Shown one piece after another: positions 10,131 to 18,902 of a stretch of 64,000 bases of DNA. A program made the position numbers and the translations under genes. This DNA is from Streptomyces sp. CB02261 (GTDB lineage: Bacteria; Actinomycetota; Actinomycetes; Streptomycetales; Streptomycetaceae): contig NZ_LIVX01000002.1 of the NCBI RefSeq assembly GCF_001905665.1, positions 817,420-881,419 on the forward strand, read 5' to 3'. The notes beneath the pieces were generated by a model. The model searched no databases. It was given only the letters and a program-made list of their open reading frames with translations, and was not told the DNA's origin. Every line of letters starts with the position of its first letter. The first letter of the stretch is position 1.

Positions 10131-11345
10131 TCAGTTGGCGTCGAGGAGCTTCAGCTCCGGGTGGGCCGTGCCCCCCTCGATCGCGATGGACGAGATGTGC
10201 GAGGCGACCCGCTCGTCGACCGGGTCGTTCGCCGGGTCGTCGTGGACGACGAGGTGCTCGTACGTGGTCGCGCGCTGCGCCGGGACGCGGCCCGCCTTGC
10301 GGATCAGGTCGATGATCTCCTGGCGGTTGGAGCGGTGCTTGGCACCGGCCGAGGAGACGACGTTCTCCTCCAGCATGATCGAGCCCAGGTCGTCGGCGCC
10401 GTAGTGCAGGGAGAGCTGGCCGACCTCCTTGCCGGTGGTCAGCCAGGAGCCCTGGATGTGGGCGATGTTGTCCATGAAGAGCCGCGCGACGGCGATCATG
10501 CGCAGGTACTCGAAGAGCGTGGCGTGCGTGCGGCCCTTGAGGTGGTTGTTCTCGGGCTGGTACGTGTACGGGATGAAGGCCCGGAAGCCGCCCGTCCGGT
10601 CCTGCACGTCACGGATCATGCGCAGGTGCTCGATCCGCTCGGCGTTGGTCTCGCCGGTGCCCATCAGCATGGTGGAGGTGGACTCGACGCCCAGCTTGTG
10701 GGCGATCTCCATGATCTCCAGCCAGCGCTCGCCGCTCTCCTTGAGCGGGGCGATGGCCTTGCGCGGCCGGGCGGGCAGCAGCTCGGCGCCGGCGCCCGCG
10801 AAGGAGTCGAGCCCGGCGGCGTGGATGCGGGTGATCGCCTCCTCGACGGAGACCCCGGAGATCCGGGCCATGTGCTCGACCTCGGACGCGCCGAGGGAGT
10901 GGATGACCAGCTGCGGGAAGGCCTGCTTGATCGCGGCGAAGTGCTTCTCGTAGTACTCGACGCCGTAGTCCGGGTGGTGGCCGCCCTGGAACATGATCTG
11001 GGTGCCGCCGAGCTCCACGGTCTCCGCGCAGCGGCGCAGGATGTCGTCGAGGTCGCGGGTCCAGCCCTTCTTCGTGTCCTTCGGGGCCGCGTAGAAGGCA
11101 CAGAACTTGCACGCCGTCACGCAGACGTTCGTGTAGTTGATGTTCCGCTCGATGATGTACGTCGCGATGTGCTCGGTCCCCGCGTACCGGCGGCGGCGCA
11201 CGGCGTCGGCGGCGGCGCCGAGGGCGTGCAGGGGCGCCGAGCGGTAGAGGACGAGCGCCTCCTCGGGGGTGATCCGGCCACCCGCGGCAGCGCGGTCGAG
11301 AACGGCTGCGACATCAAAAGACGTGAGTTCGGCCTTCTCGGTCAC
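10131..11345 (-). CDS. mqnC: Cyclic dehypoxanthinyl futalosine synthase (radical SAM)
   Basis: Third conserved step of the futalosine menaquinone pathway: radical cyclisation of dehypoxanthine futalosine to its cyclic form. The CX3CX2C cluster motif is Cys75, Cys79 and Cys82 (CVTACKFC), preceded by ERNINYTNVC and followed by QGGHHPDYGVEYYE. These distinguish MqnC from MqnE and CofH. The GTG at 11345 gives 404 residues and follows GAAAGGGAC; the frame stays open upstream but that part is not conserved-looking. The amidohydrolase-like gene follows directly. The MqnB, D and E steps are not in this window. Confidence 0.95.
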   Translation of the reverse strand: MTEKAELTSFDVAAVLDRAAAGGRITPEEALVLYRSAPLHALGAAADAVRRRRYAGTEHIATYIIERNINYTNVCVTACKFCAFYAAPKDTKKGWTRDLDDILRRCAETVELGGTQIMFQGGHHPDYGVEYYEKHFAAIKQAFPQLVIHSLGASEVEHMARISGVSVEEAITRIHAAGLDSFAGAGAELLPARPRKAIAPLKESGERWLEIMEIAHKLGVESTSTMLMGTGETNAERIEHLRMIRDVQDRTGGFRAFIPYTYQPENNHLKGRTHATLFEYLRMIAVARLFMDNIAHIQGSWLTTGKEVGQLSLHYGADDLGSIMLEENVVSSAGAKHRSNRQEIIDLIRKAGRVPAQRATTYEHLVVHDDPANDPVDERVASHISSIAIEGGTAHPELKLLDAN

Positions 11346-11520
11346 CGGTTGTGTCCCTTTCGGAGGGGTTCTTGCAGACCGAACCAGCGTACGCCAGGGC
11401 TCCTCGCGGCTTCCGCTGGGTGCCGCGTGCGGGCGGCGCGGCCCGGCACGGATATACGGGCGAATTACCGGACGGGGACGCGCCGGCGAATTCGGGGAAA
11501 CGGAATGGGGGGCCGCGCGG

Positions 11521-11550
11521 ATTCCCCCGGCCGGAGGCGGCCGGGGGAAT
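11521..11550 (-). terminator. Terminator hairpin after mqnA
   Basis: A perfect 13-bp stem (ATTCCCCCGGCCG and its complement) with a GAGG loop, 16 bases beyond the mqnA stop. It separates mqnA from mqnC, so the two genes probably have separate promoters. Confidence 0.7.
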
Positions 11551-11565
11551 GGGCCGGCCGCCGCG

Positions 11566-12447
<882 letters not shown>

Positions 12448-12606
12448 CTAGACCCGTCTCGTACCGTGGGCATCGGCGGGGCACGCGCGTCAGCGCGGGG
12501 AGCGAGATCAAACACGCGAGTGACGTGATCTTTCGCTCTTCCGCCCCGAGCGTCCTGCGTGCTACGCTCAACGCAAGTTGCAGTTTGGTTTCCCTTGCAG
12601 TACAGA

Positions 12607-12644
12607 GCCTGCGGAGCATGTGACCCGCAGGCTTTTGTAGTTTT
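12607..12644 (+). terminator. Terminator-like hairpin in the cold-shock leader
   Basis: GCCTGCGG (12607-12614) pairs perfectly with CCGCAGGC (12625-12632), then TTTTGTAGTTTT. This is a textbook intrinsic-terminator shape, unusually U-rich for this genome, ending 55 bases before the cold-shock start codon. It would act as an attenuator or RNA thermosensor rather than as the end of a gene. Confidence 0.65.
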
Positions 12645-12699
12645 CAGACTTGTTTGCAGGTTCTGGAGCAGGGCGACCCTTTGGCCCATAGGAGGGCTC

Positions 12700-12903
12700 A
12701 TGGCTACCGGAACCGTGAAGTGGTTCAACGCTGAAAAGGGCTTCGGCTTCATCGCCCAGGACGGCGGCGGCCCGGATGTCTTCGTCCACTACTCCGCGAT
12801 CAACGCGAACGGCTTCCGTTCGCTCGAGGAGAACCAGCTCGTGACCTTCGACGTCACGCAGGGCCCGAAGGGCCCGCAGGCGGAGAACGTCTCCCCGGCC
12901 TAA
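12700..12903 (+). CDS. Cold-shock-domain RNA chaperone
   Basis: 67-residue single-domain cold-shock protein that binds single-stranded RNA or DNA. Both RNA-binding motifs are present: KGFGFI (RNP1, residues 16-21) and VFVHYSAI (RNP2). The start is the ATG at 12700, preceded at ideal distance by AGGAGGG; the open frame continues upstream through the leader but without similarity. The leader is at least 100 bases long and contains the hairpin at 12607-12644, like the long structured leaders of other cold-shock genes. Which Csp paralogue this is cannot be told from sequence alone. Confidence 0.96.
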   Translation: MATGTVKWFNAEKGFGFIAQDGGGPDVFVHYSAINANGFRSLEENQLVTFDVTQGPKGPQAENVSPA

Positions 12904-12945
12904 GGGTCTGGGTCGGCGACACGCACGACTAGTAGAGCAGTACCA

Positions 12946-12986
12946 AGGAGCCCCGCTCCGTGCCCTCGGGCACGAGCGGGGCTCCT
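12946..12986. terminator. Bidirectional terminator hairpin
   Basis: A nearly unbroken hairpin: AGGAGCCCCGCTC (12946-12958) pairs with its complement at 12974-12986, and the loop itself folds as GTGCCC/GGGCAC. It stands between the convergent cold-shock and peptidase genes. Confidence 0.85.
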
Positions 12987-13015
12987 GCCCTTTCCGGGCG
13001 CGCCTCGCGGGCCGC

Positions 13016-13852
13016 TCAGCAGTTCGGGATGACGGTCCCGTTGTTGTCGCGGGCCTCGTCGTTGCCCCAGCGGGACAGGTAGTACGCCGAGACGTACGCG
13101 CCGTAGCCGTTCTTCCCGGCGTAGACGGTGTCGAGGTCGGTCTTCAGCCACCAGTGGTTGTAGTTCCCGGAGCCGTCACGGATCTCCTGGCCCCAGACCT
13201 TGCAGTAGACGTAGTTGAGCCCGGCGTTCAGGACACCCTGCGGGGCGGTGGTGTTCGCCTGGGCGTAACCGGTGGCATTGGCGAAGGTGTCGACCCAGTA
13301 CTTTCCGCCTCCCCCTCCCGAGCAGCCGTTGTCGCTGGTCAGGGACTTGGACCCGTAGGAGCCCGGATAGGGGGCGAGGGAGGCGCCGTTGATCACGATC
13401 GACTGGCCGACGCCGTTGTAGAGCTGCTCGTAGTGGATGTGGGCGCCGGAGCTGTTGCCCGTGCTGCCGGTGGTGCCGATCTGCTGGCCCTGGGAGACGG
13501 CGGCGCCGTTGGCGACGGAGTAGGCGTTGAGGTGGAAGTAGTACGTCTTCCAGCCGCCGCCGTGGTCGACCACGATGTAGTTGCCCGCGCCGGACGGCTG
13601 GGAGTAGCGGTAGGCGGTGCCGGACGCCGAGGCGAGGACCGGGGTGCCCGCGGTCGTACCGCCGTCGGAGCGGACGAAGTCGAGGGCCTGGCGGACCTCG
13701 GCGGAATGGTGGCTGTAGGTCCAGGTCTGGCCGCAGGGGAAGGGCGCCTTGAAGACCGGCGCGGCCTGGGCGGGGCCGGCGGTGACGAGCGCGGTGAGCA
13801 GGCCCGCGACGAGCGCGAGCAGGGTGCCGAGGGGGGTGATCCGAGCACGCAT
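13016..13852 (-). CDS. Secreted M23 (LytM-type) metallopeptidase
   Basis: 278-residue exported zinc peptidase, probably a cell-wall hydrolase. The signal peptide spans residues 1-30 (hydrophobic core LLALVAGLLTALVTA, cleavage after AQA). The M23 domain follows, with metal ligands in SHHSAEVRQALDF and the HIH of AHIHYEQ. Residues ~185-278 form a Tyr/Trp-rich, Cys-containing domain that looks like a wall- or substrate-binding module, joined by a Gly-rich linker. It converges on the cold-shock gene across a shared terminator. The exact bond cleaved is not known. Confidence 0.88.
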   Translation of the reverse strand: MRARITPLGTLLALVAGLLTALVTAGPAQAAPVFKAPFPCGQTWTYSHHSAEVRQALDFVRSDGGTTAGTPVLASASGTAYRYSQPSGAGNYIVVDHGGGWKTYYFHLNAYSVANGAAVSQGQQIGTTGSTGNSSGAHIHYEQLYNGVGQSIVINGASLAPYPGSYGSKSLTSDNGCSGGGGGKYWVDTFANATGYAQANTTAPQGVLNAGLNYVYCKVWGQEIRDGSGNYNHWWLKTDLDTVYAGKNGYGAYVSAYYLSRWGNDEARDNNGTVIPNC

Positions 13853-14042
13853 GCGTCCTCCGGTACGTGGGGGTGGGTGCGGTGGTCGGGCAGGTCCGTG
13901 GGCGGATGTCGGTGGGGCGGCAGGACAAGGTTCTGGGCGGGGTCGACGCGCGTTGAACGGACCACAGCGTGCCGGAAGATCGCGTGTCGGAGTAGACCGC
14001 CGTCACCACACCCCCAGGGCGCGGCCTACGTAGTCTGGACAT

Positions 14043-14447
14043 ATGACCGAACGCAAGCCGCCCGGAGTCAGCTTCGAGTCGTTCGTGGACAAGCAGATCC
14101 GCGAGGCGTCCGAGCGGGGTGAGTTCCGCAGCCTGCCCGGCTTCGGCAAGCCCCTTCCCGACGACTCCGCCCCGTACGACGAGCTGTGGTGGATCAGGGG
14201 CAAGATGCACAGCGAGGGCGCTTCCGTGCTGCCGCCCTCCCTCGCCCTGCGCAAGGAGGCCGAGGACGCGGAGGCGGCGGTGACCGCGGCCGTCTCGGAG
14301 AGCCAGGTCCGCCGCATCCTCGGAGAGATCAACACCAAGATCGCCGAAGCCCTCCTCCGCCCGCCGGCCGGGCCTCCGCTGAACCTGAAGCCCTTCGACG
14401 TGGAGGCCACGGTGGCACGGTGGAAAGCCGAAAGGAGCCACCCGTGA
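14043..14447 (+). CDS. DUF1992 (DnaJ-homologue subfamily C member 28-like) protein
   Basis: 134-residue cytoplasmic protein of a widely conserved but uncharacterised family. The DUF1992 core is recognised by ESFVDKQIREASERGEFRSLPGFGKPLP and the LAL-RKEAE segment. The ATG at 14043 is preceded by GGACAT with no clear ribosome site; TAGTCT a few bases upstream could be a -10 box, so a leaderless message is possible. Its stop overlaps the next gene by four bases (GTGA), so the two are coupled. Confidence 0.85.
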   Translation: MTERKPPGVSFESFVDKQIREASERGEFRSLPGFGKPLPDDSAPYDELWWIRGKMHSEGASVLPPSLALRKEAEDAEAAVTAAVSESQVRRILGEINTKIAEALLRPPAGPPLNLKPFDVEATVARWKAERSHP

Positions 14448-14950
14448 ACAGCGCCGCCCTGCTGACCGACTCGTTCGGCCGTATCCGTGAGGTCGTCCAC
14501 GAGGCCGTGGAGGGCCTCACGGAGGACCGGCTCGCCGAGCGCGTCGATCCCGACGCCAACTCGATCGCCTGGCTCGTCTGGCACCTCACCCGCATCCAGG
14601 ACGACCACCTCGCGGGCGCCTACGGCACGGAGCAGCTGTGGACGTCGGACGGCTGGCACGAGCGCTTCGGGCTCCCGTTCCCGGCGACGGCGACCGGCTA
14701 CGGGCAGACGCGCGCCCAGGTCGGGAAGGTCCGCGCCCCGGCGGAGCTGCTGCTCGGCTACCACGACGCCGTGCACGCGCGGACGGTGGAGCTGATCGGC
14801 CCGGTCACGAACGGGGACCTGGACCGGGTCGTCGACACCGCCTGGGACCCGCCGGTCACTCTCGGCGTCCGCCTGGTGTCGGTGATCTCGGACGACCTCC
14901 AGCACGCGGGGCAGGCGGCGTACGTACGGGGTGTGCTGGAGCGGCGGTGA
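14444..14950 (+). CDS. DinB/DUF664-family protein
   Basis: 168-residue four-helix-bundle protein of the DinB superfamily, whose actinobacterial members are often mycothiol- or metal-dependent transferases. The conserved W-x-x-x-H block (IAWLVWHLTRIQDDH) and the later histidines (GYHDAVH and DDLQHAGQ) could form the three-histidine metal site. The GTG start lies inside the stop of the DUF1992 gene. The substrate is unknown. A second DUF664-type gene lies at 59690-60196. Confidence 0.82.
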   Translation: MNSAALLTDSFGRIREVVHEAVEGLTEDRLAERVDPDANSIAWLVWHLTRIQDDHLAGAYGTEQLWTSDGWHERFGLPFPATATGYGQTRAQVGKVRAPAELLLGYHDAVHARTVELIGPVTNGDLDRVVDTAWDPPVTLGVRLVSVISDDLQHAGQAAYVRGVLERR

Positions 14951-15098
14951 CGCCCGGGGGGGGAGAGGAGCGGCGGGTGCCGGGCTGGCCGCCTCCCGGC
15001 CGGCGTCTGAGGGCCTCAGGGTCTGAGGACCCGAGTGCCTGCATGCCTGAGCCTGGAGCGTCCTGGAGTCTGGGCGCCTGAGCGTTGAGCGTCCCGGC

Positions 15099-15151
15099 GT
15101 CTGAGCGTCTGAGCGTCTGAGCGTCTGAGCGTCTGAGCGTCTGAGCGTCTG
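15099..15151. repeat. 8-bp tandem repeat (GTCTGAGC), 6.6 copies
   Basis: Six exact copies of GTCTGAGC plus GTCTG, in the 355-base gap between the DUF664 gene and the FG-GAP gene. The preceding ~95 bases (15005-15098) hold diverged versions (GGGTCTGAG, GAGTCTGGG, GCGCCTGAG), so the array has decayed at its left end. No gene covers it; right of it the DNA turns A+T-rich (GATTATTCGAATTT). Copy number is likely to vary between strains. Confidence 0.9.
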
Positions 15152-15305
15152 CCGTAGATTATTCGAATTTCCGGTGAACACCAGTGCAACCGTCCGGCCG
15201 CTGCGCATGTCTGACCGGGTGGCACGTAGCGATCTTCCACGTGCCGCTCGGTTCACGGGTGTCGCTGACCGCACGCGCACCCTCCTTGGGGGAGGAACGT
15301 TTCAC

Positions 15306-16214
15306 TTGTCCAGCACCGTCATGCCCCGCCGGCGCCTCGTCGCGGCCGTCACCGTCACTCTCGCCGCCACCCTCGGCGTGACCGCCCTCGCCGCTCCCGC
15401 CGCCGGTGCCGCGACCGCCCCGGTCACCCGGCACGACTTCAACGGGAACGGCACCCCGGACCTGCTCCAGATCGCCCAGGACGGCAAGGTCCACCGCTAC
15501 GACACGGCGTACGACGCGAAGACCGGCAAGGTCTCCGCGAAGGCGCCCGTCGCCGCGGCGTCCGGCTGGTCGCAGAGCTCCCGCGCCGAGGCGACCGGCA
15601 ACCTCGGGGGTTCCACCGTCGGCGACGCCGTCAGCGTCGGTCACGACGGCCGCCTGCGGCTCTACAAGGGCCGCGGCGACGGCGGCTTCGACGCCCCCGT
15701 CAGCGTCAGCGCCGGATGGCACACGTACAACCACCTCGTCGGCGGCGCCGACGTCACCGGCGACGGGAAGCCCGACCTGCTCGGCGTCTCCAACCACGGC
15801 GGCGACCTGTGGGTCCACACCGGCACCGGCAAGGACACCGCTCCGTTCCTCCCGGCCCGCAAGAAGGTCGGACCCGGCTGGGGCGTCTACCACCACCTGG
15901 CTCTCGGCGACTTCGCCGGAAGCAAGGCCGGCGACATCGTCGCCTTCGACGTCCACGGGGTCCTCTGGCTCCACCAGGGCAGGGGCGACGGCACCTTCGC
16001 CAACCGCACGAAGGTCGGCGCGGGCTGGAAGGTCTACGACGACATCGTCAGCGTGGGCGACGCCAACCGCGACGGCCGCGACGACCTGATCGGCGTCGGC
16101 GCCACCGGTGCCGCCTTCTACAAGGGCACCGGCGCGTGGAGGGCCCCGTTCGCTCCGGCCCAGCCCTTCGCGCTGAACGTCATCCCGAACCCGTTCCGGG
16201 AGCTCTTCATCTGA
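15306..16214 (+). CDS. Secreted FG-GAP/VCBS repeat protein
   Basis: Exported protein of about 302 residues with a predicted beta-propeller built from FG-GAP/VCBS repeats. The signal peptide (MPRRRLVAAVTVTLAATLGVTALA region) ends near AAGA. Repeats with Ca-binding-like D-x-N/D-G-x-x-D motifs follow: DFNGNGTPDLLQI, DVTGDGKPDLLGV and DANRDGRDDLIGV. I chose the TTG at 15306 because it follows GGAGGAAC at the right distance and because the homologous next gene also starts with TTG; the ATG at 15321 is the alternative. The ligand is unknown. Confidence 0.85.
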   Translation: MSSTVMPRRRLVAAVTVTLAATLGVTALAAPAAGAATAPVTRHDFNGNGTPDLLQIAQDGKVHRYDTAYDAKTGKVSAKAPVAAASGWSQSSRAEATGNLGGSTVGDAVSVGHDGRLRLYKGRGDGGFDAPVSVSAGWHTYNHLVGGADVTGDGKPDLLGVSNHGGDLWVHTGTGKDTAPFLPARKKVGPGWGVYHHLALGDFAGSKAGDIVAFDVHGVLWLHQGRGDGTFANRTKVGAGWKVYDDIVSVGDANRDGRDDLIGVGATGAAFYKGTGAWRAPFAPAQPFALNVIPNPFRELFI

Positions 16215-16262
16215 TCGGCGGACGGTCCGGACCCGGCCAGGCCGGTCCTGACCCGCGGCACC

Positions 16263-16296
16263 CCAGGGGGTACGGGCTCACGCCCGTACCCCCTGG
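16263..16296 (+). terminator. Terminator after the first FG-GAP gene
   Basis: A perfect 14-bp stem (CCAGGGGGTACGGG and its complement) with a six-base loop, about 50 bases after the stop codon. Confidence 0.8.
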
Positions 16297-16408
16297 ACGC
16301 GGGCGATAGGACGACGTTCGACCCGGTCGCCTGACCGGGCCTTCGCGACGAGTCCTCCGCACGGGATTCTCCGACCAGGCGTACAACCTTTCGATCCCGG
16401 GAGGGGTC

Positions 16409-16445
16409 GTGTACGGCCGTGGCGGCTTCCGCCACGCCCGTACAC
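16409..16445 (+). promoter_or_regulatory. Long hairpin directly before the ribosome site of the second FG-GAP gene
   Basis: GTGTACGG pairs with CCGTACAC, and inside it CGTGGCGG pairs with CCGCCACG, with one C-C mismatch between them and a CTT loop. The stem ends at the purine-rich GTGAGGGAG that precedes the TTG start at 16464. Its position suggests translational or processing control; the function is inferred. Confidence 0.5.
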
Positions 16446-16463
16446 GTGAGGGAGTAGCCCGCC

Positions 16464-17357
16464 TTGGCCCGTACACCCCTGCCCCGCCACCGGTTCGCGT
16501 CAGCCGTCACCGTCGCGCTCGCCGTGACGGTGGGGACGCCGGCGGCTTCGCCGTCTTCCGCGGCCGCGCCGTCCTCCCTGGCTGCCGCGCCGGCATTCGC
16601 GGCCACGGCCGTGGCAGAGTCGACGCGGCAAGGTGTCCTGCCGTTCCCGGTCGACGCGCAGATCGGCGGTGCGGGCCCGACGGGCTTCCTGAGCAGCCCG
16701 AGCAGCACATCGACGAGCACCTACCGGTGGACCCGATACGCGGACGGCACCACGTCCGAGCTGCCTCCGGGGCGCTACGCGTCGAGCTGGCAGACGGATA
16801 CCGTCACCAAGCTCGAGTACCCGGTCTACACCCTGTACGACATGGCTACGGATGCCGAGCCCGTGGTGATGGATATCAGCACCCTCGGCGAGGGTTACGG
16901 GCACGCTCGCAGTGCCGGTTCCTCGTTGGTCGCGACCCGACACCGACAAGGCCGGTGATCTCTGGCTGCACAAGAGCACCGGCGCAGCCGCCTCGCCCTT
17001 CGCCCCGCGCAAGAAGGTCGGATACGGCTGGGGGATCTACAACCGGATCACCGCCACCGGAAACATCGGCGGCGGCCCGGCCGGCGACCTGGTCGCCCGC
17101 GACACCGCCGGCGTCCTGTGGCTCTACCTCGGCAAGGGCGACGGCACCTTCGCCCCGCGTACGCGGATCAGCGGCGGTTGGAACGAGTACCAAGGCATCG
17201 TCAGCGTCGGGGACTTCGACCGCGACGGCCGACCGGACCTCTGGGGACTCTCCCACGGCATCCTGCGCGTCTACAAAGGCACGGCAATTGGCGTGCTCCG
17301 TTCGGGCCCAGCGAGTGGATCGATAACTTCAGCACTACCCCCGAGACCGTGTTCTGA
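16464..17357 (+). pseudogene. FG-GAP/VCBS secreted protein with two compensating frameshifts
   Basis: Paralogue of the preceding FG-GAP gene (TTG start at 16464 after GAGGGAG, Ala-rich signal peptide). Reading frame 1 runs to a stop at 16956-16958. The homologous sequence continues one base out of frame (DTDKAGDLWLHKSTGAAA ... FDRDGRPDLWGL), then returns to frame 1 for the last stretch (GNWRAPFGPSEWIDN ... ETVF, stop 17357). One extra C in CCC at 16936-16938 and one missing G near 17283-17284 would explain both shifts; corrected, it encodes ~297 residues, like its neighbour. Either the gene is dead or the assembly has two homopolymer errors. Confidence 0.8.
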
Positions 17358-17772
17358 CGGGCCTGGGGCCGGACAGCGCCACCGTCGCCCAGACGGTCTT
17401 GCCGACGCAGCGGTCCCACACGCCCCACGCCGTCGCGAGGGCGGCCACGAGCAGCAGCCCGTAGCCGCCCTCGTCCGGCTCCCGGGCCGGTAACGGCCGG
17501 CGCTCGCCCCTCGCGTCGGACAGTTCGATCCGTACGTAGTCGTCGGCCAGCTCCATCCGCACCTCGAAGTCCCGGCCCGTGACCCGGCCGTGGAGGGCGG
17601 CGTTGCTGGCGAGTTCGGCGACGACCAGTTCGGCGGCCTCGGCCGCGGGACCCGGTACGCCCCAGTCGTGGAGCTGCTGCACGGCGAGTAGCCGGGCGAG
17701 GCGTGCGCCCCGGCGCGTCGCGGAGAGCCGGAGCGTGAACTCACTGGTTGGAGTGGTGGTTTCGGACTTCAT
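17335..17772 (-). CDS. HATPase_c anti-sigma-factor-like ATP-binding regulator
   Basis: 145-residue stand-alone GHKL ATPase domain of the RsbW/SpoIIAB-like type that is abundant in Streptomyces. The N box is AAELVVAELASNAALHG and the G1-like region is DEGGYGLLLVAALATAWGV. The ATG at 17772 gives MKSETTTP; an upstream GTG-type extension is less likely. It converges on the FG-GAP gene and overlaps its end by 23 bases. A DUF397 remnant lies divergently; such ATPase/DUF397 pairs are common in this genus and usually include an XRE regulator, which is missing here. Confidence 0.82.
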   Translation of the reverse strand: MKSETTTPTSEFTLRLSATRRGARLARLLAVQQLHDWGVPGPAAEAAELVVAELASNAALHGRVTGRDFEVRMELADDYVRIELSDARGERRPLPAREPDEGGYGLLLVAALATAWGVWDRCVGKTVWATVALSGPRPVRTRSRG

Positions 17773-17858
17773 GACCACGAGAGTGGGGCGTCGGCCGTAC
17801 GCTGACCAGGAGCGACGCGACGACGCTGAGTAACTGTACGGGTGCGCCAAAAGGGCGG

Positions 17859-18092
17859 GATCTGGCCTGGTTCAAGAGCAGCTACAGCAGCGGCGAGGGC
17901 GGCAACTGCATCGAGGTGGCCTACGACTGGCGCAGGTCCAGTTACAGCGGTCCGGAAGGCGGCAACTGCGTCGAGGTCGCCGCCCACCCCACCACCGTGC
18001 ACGTCCGCGACTCCAAGGACCCCCACGGCCCCCAGCTCGCCGTCGCCCCGGCCGCCTGGGCCGCGTTCGTGGCCGTAGCGTCGGGCGTGTGA
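17859..18092 (+). pseudogene. DUF397 protein without a start codon
   Basis: The frame beginning DLAWFKSSYSS at 17859 encodes a typical small DUF397 protein, with the signature SSYS-GGNC-EVA present twice in tandem (SGEGGNCIEVA, then SGPEGGNCVEVA) and the usual VRDSKDPHGP near the end. No ATG, GTG or TTG is in frame between the upstream stop at 17772-17774 and this point. The GTG at 17842 would reach it with one added base. Its stop overlaps the next gene's start (GTGA). It may be a 5'-damaged gene, use CTG, or reflect a sequencing slip. DUF397 genes often follow XRE regulators; none is here. Confidence 0.65.
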
Positions 18093-18712
18093 CCAGCAAG
18101 AAATTCGTTCTCTTCGATGTGGACGGCACCCTCATGGACGCCGTCGCCAACCAGCGGCGCGTCTGGCACGAGTGGGCCGCGCACCACGGGCTCGATGGGG
18201 ACGAGGTGTACGCCGTCGCGCTGCGGACGCGCCCCGTGGAGACGTTCGCGGCCGTCGCACCGACCCGCGACCCGGACGAGTGCCTCGCTCTCCTGCACGC
18301 GCTGGAGGACGAGGACGTCCGTGCGGGGACGTACGCGGCGTTCGAAGGGGCCGCCGCGCTGCTCCACGCCCTGCCGGTGGACCGGTGGGCGCTGGTGACG
18401 TCGAACTACGAGCACCGGGTGCGGGGCAGGTTCGAGCGGACGGGGCTTCCGCTGCCGGGGCTCGTCATCGACGCGGCCTCGGTGGTGGAGGGGAAACCGT
18501 CTCCCGTCCCGTACCTCACTGCCGCCGAGAAGCTGGGCGCGGACCCGGCGGAATGCCTGGTGATCGAGGACGCGCCGTCCGGGGTGCGGTCCGGTCTCGC
18601 GGCCGGGATGACGGTGTGGACGGTCAACACCGAGGCCCCGCACCCCGAGGCGCATCGCCACTTCCGGACCTTGGCGGAGGCGGCGCCGGAGATCCTGGCG
18701 GAGGTGAGGTAG
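18089..18712 (+). CDS. HAD-superfamily phosphatase
   Basis: 207-residue haloacid-dehalogenase-type hydrolase, probably a phosphatase of the beta-phosphoglucomutase/phosphosugar group. All motifs are present: I, FDVDGTLMD (nucleophile Asp10); II, VTSNYEH; III, the Lys of EGKPSP; IV, VIEDAPSG. A helical cap lies between residues ~16 and 85. The GTG start overlaps the DUF397 stop. The substrate cannot be inferred. Confidence 0.87.
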   Translation: MTSKKFVLFDVDGTLMDAVANQRRVWHEWAAHHGLDGDEVYAVALRTRPVETFAAVAPTRDPDECLALLHALEDEDVRAGTYAAFEGAAALLHALPVDRWALVTSNYEHRVRGRFERTGLPLPGLVIDAASVVEGKPSPVPYLTAAEKLGADPAECLVIEDAPSGVRSGLAAGMTVWTVNTEAPHPEAHRHFRTLAEAAPEILAEVR

Positions 18713-18902
18713 GGCCTCCTGGCCCGGCACCCGCGCCGCGGCTGCGCCATATCGCGCCTTCGGTTCTCTCTTCGGTGCCGTTCTCCGCATGTGGCTGGGT
18801 GGTTAACGTATCCGGCCTATGGCCAGGTTCCTCAACCACACCTTTGCAAACGGCACTTGATCGGCATTCAGATCATCAGACCCCTCAGCTACTGTGTGGC
18901 CC

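Noticed and set aside
15005..15151. The tandem repeat as a CRISPR array
   Set aside because: Copies are contiguous with no unique spacers and no cas gene is nearby.
14003..15280. A long minus-strand frame through the DUF664 gene and the 8-bp repeat
   Set aside because: The repeated RRSDAQTL-like peptide is only the tandem repeat translated. The plus-strand DUF1992 and DUF664 genes have recognisable families and coupling.
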